Assembly: GCA_003151535.1 (NCBI GenBank)
Contig: PLXT01000038.1
Location: forward strand, 56,315-63,930
Direction: 5' to 3'
Source of the DNA: Methanobacterium sp.
GTDB lineage: Archaea > Methanobacteriota > Methanobacteria > Methanobacteriales > Methanobacteriaceae
DNA: 7,616 nucleotides
The notes beneath the pieces were generated by a model, which searched no databases, had not been told where the DNA came from, and saw nothing but the letters and a program-made list of their open reading frames with translations. Made by a program: the position numbers and the translations under genes. Below, piece by piece: positions 6,232 to 7,616 of the stretch; the first letter of the stretch is position 1; each line of letters opens with the position of its first letter.

Positions 6232-6683
6232 AAATAGCAATTTTCCCTCCTAACTCTCTTATATTAGCCGACCTCGTAGAAAGAAGGGGGCATGAAGCAC
6301 TTGTATTGCAAAAAGAGATAAGAAAAAGAGTCACAGATGTGGAGATTGACTCACCACCATTAAACATCACTGCAGAAGAGCCTATCAAGGGCCTTAAATA
6401 TGCTGCCATCGAAGTACCCTCTGGTGTTAGGGGAAGAATGGCAATATTTGGCCCTCTTATAGACGCTGCAGAAGCAGCCATAATAATGGAAGATGCTCCA
6501 TTTGGTTTTGGATGTATTGGCTGTGCCCGTACCAATGAACTATCAATGTTCTGTCTTAGAAAACGTGGCATACCTCTACTAGAATTACATTATCCAACAA
6601 CAAGGGAAGAAACAATGGAAGTTGTTAATAAAATTAACACATTCTTAGATGGGTTAAATAAGGAAGGGGAATCAAATGGTTAA
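6228..6683 (+). CDS. mmp5: Methanogenesis marker protein 5 (DUF2112)
   Basis: This 151-residue protein matches marker 5. It starts MKIAIFPPNSLILADLVE, then has PSGVRGRMAIFGPLIDAAEAA (64-84, shown in part) and the cysteine motif GFGCIGCARTNEL (93-105, C96 and C99), with C109 close behind. The end, RGIPLLELHYPTTREE (113-128) plus an amphipathic helix, resembles the C-terminal part of HgdB-type 2-hydroxyacyl-CoA dehydratase subunits, where cysteines hold an iron-sulfur cluster. Binding of a cluster here is inferred from the cysteines. The start codon is TTG at 6228, overlapping the previous TGA by four bases and preceded by GGGGGAG (6216-6222); the protein begins at its family's usual first strand. 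It overlaps marker 15 by eight bases. Confidence 0.85.
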   Translation: MKIAIFPPNSLILADLVERRGHEALVLQKEIRKRVTDVEIDSPPLNITAEEPIKGLKYAAIEVPSGVRGRMAIFGPLIDAAEAAIIMEDAPFGFGCIGCARTNELSMFCLRKRGIPLLELHYPTTREETMEVVNKINTFLDGLNKEGESNG

Positions 6684-7616
6684 AATAGCTCAAATATCCT
6701 GTGGAACAGATTATAGTGGTATTCAAAAGGAGATTGAAAAGGCCGCTGAAACATTCGGAGCCGAGATCATCATACCCGAAGCAGATCTTGATTACATCGA
6801 TGAAGCATATAAAAAATTCGGGTTCAATGCCCAAAGTACTGGAATAAGATTGATGATAGCAAGGGCCACTTCGATTGTAGAAGGTAAAACTGATGCAGAT
6901 GCAGTTTTCATTGCAACTTGCTTTAGATGTGCAGAAGGTGCACTGGTAAGGAATGAAATCCGAAGGTTCATACAGCAAAATACCAACTTGCCTGTTGTTA
7001 CATATTCATTTACAGAAAGAACCAAAGCAGACGAGCTTTTCATAAGAATGGAGGCACTTTCAACCATTGTTGCTAGAAAAAGTTTACTTGCTCGTGAAAA
7101 GCAAGAAGGCCTTACAATGGGTATAGATTCTGGTTCTTCCACTACCAAAGCTGTCTTAATGGAAGATAACAAAGTAATAGGTACAGGTTGGCTTCCAACT
7201 GGAGATGTTATTGAAACAGCTAATATCGGGATGGAACAGGCTTTCAAAGGCACTGATTACAAACTCGAAGATGTTGAGGGTATTGGTGTAACTGGTTATG
7301 GTAGGTTGAGGATTGGACACCACTTAAATGCAGCCCTTATCCAAGAAGAATTAAGTGTAAACTCTAAGGGTGCAGTTTATCTTGCAGGTCGACAGAAAGG
7401 AGAAGCAACTGTTCTAGATATTGGTGGAATGGACAATAAGGTCATAACAGTTAATGATGGAATACCTGACAACTTTACTATGGGTGGTATATGTGCTGGT
7501 GCGTCTGGCAGATTCCTTGAAATGACAGCTAAAAGGCTAGGTGTTGATATAAGTGAACTAGGACCTCTTGCACTCAAGGGAAACTATAAAAATGCAGCAC
7601 TTAACAGTTACTGTAT
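6676..7616 (+). CDS. mmp15: Methanogenesis marker protein 15, BadF/HgdC-type ATPase (3' end cut off)
   Basis: The frame is open from the ATG at 6676 to the window edge, giving 313 residues of a family usually about 400 long. Residues 147 onward form the ASKHA ATPase of dehydratase activators: phosphate loop MGIDSGSSTTKAVLM (148-162), GVTGYGR (204-210), second phosphate motif VLDIGGMDNK (246-255) and GGICAGASGRFLE (270-282). C273 and C313 lie 40 residues apart, matching the two cysteines per monomer that hold the bridging [4Fe-4S] cluster in HgdC-type proteins. Such activators push single low-potential electrons into a partner at the cost of ATP. Residues 1-145 are an extra domain with C9 and a CFRC motif (C82, C85), then LPVVTYSF and ELFIRMEAL, resembling the end of HgdB. 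The Shine-Dalgarno site is AGGAAGGGG (6661-6669), and the gene overlaps marker 5 by eight bases. Acyl-CoA dehydratase activation is unlikely, because no dehydratase gene is adjacent. Confidence 0.9.
   Translation, partial: MVKIAQISCGTDYSGIQKEIEKAAETFGAEIIIPEADLDYIDEAYKKFGFNAQSTGIRLMIARATSIVEGKTDADAVFIATCFRCAEGALVRNEIRRFIQQNTNLPVVTYSFTERTKADELFIRMEALSTIVARKSLLAREKQEGLTMGIDSGSSTTKAVLMEDNKVIGTGWLPTGDVIETANIGMEQAFKGTDYKLEDVEGIGVTGYGRLRIGHHLNAALIQEELSVNSKGAVYLAGRQKGEATVLDIGGMDNKVITVNDGIPDNFTMGGICAGASGRFLEMTAKRLGVDISELGPLALKGNYKNAALNSYC

Noticed and set aside
6792..7253. Minus-strand open frame of 153 codons within marker 15
   Set aside because: The plus-strand frame carries clear ATPase and cysteine motifs, and the antisense frame has no recognisable feature.
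1..7616. CRISPR array, tRNA, rRNA or insertion sequence
   Set aside because: No regularly spaced direct repeats, cloverleaf, rRNA-like sequence, transposase or terminal inverted repeats with target duplications were seen.

Overview
The window is almost certainly from a methanogenic archaeon of the order Methanobacteriales, with Methanobacterium or a close relative the best guess. Seven adjacent plus-strand genes match methanogen marker families. Promoters are archaeal TATA boxes, and the DNA is strongly AT-rich, especially between genes. The genus is inference. All real genes lie on the plus strand, and I see no transposon, integrase, CRISPR array, tRNA or rRNA.

Layout. Positions 1-404 hold no protein gene. 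They contain a striking nested inverted repeat (123-207) capped by a GNRA-type tetraloop and followed by a T-rich tract, best read as an unidentified structured RNA, strand uncertain. Positions 405-923 encode the archaeal rRNA-maturation endonuclease Nob1 (PIN domain plus zinc ribbon), with a TATA box placed so that its mRNA is probably leaderless. Positions 1187-1444 encode an unrecognised 85-residue protein with its own promoter and a plausible Shine-Dalgarno site.

From about 1650 to the right edge runs one apparent operon: a DUF2117-type protein, methanogenesis marker 2 (PurM/HypE/ThiL-like), marker 3 (cyclophilin-like, UPF0288), marker 6, a DUF2111-type protein, marker 5 (DUF2112) and marker 15 (BadF/HgdC-type ATPase, cut by the window edge). 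The first three genes are separated by about 30 bases. The rest overlap by 23, 4, 4 and 8 bases, which suggests translational coupling.

How the genes may work together. Marker 3 has been found in the complex that reductively activates methyl-coenzyme M reductase, along with McrC, markers 7 and 17 and ATPase component A2. Marker 15 carries the ATPase motifs and both cluster-ligand cysteines of 2-hydroxyacyl-CoA dehydratase activators, fused to an N-terminal domain that looks like part of the dehydratase partner. Marker 5 ends in a similar CxxC domain. Marker 2 belongs to the ATP-dependent AIR synthase fold. The operon therefore looks like a set for ATP-driven low-potential electron transfer or metallocluster assembly serving that reductase. 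The exact roles of markers 2, 5, 6 and 15, DUF2111 and DUF2117 are not settled by the sequence. The items most worth a second look are the RNA candidate, the shared CxxC domain of markers 5 and 15, and three internal repeats in marker 3.
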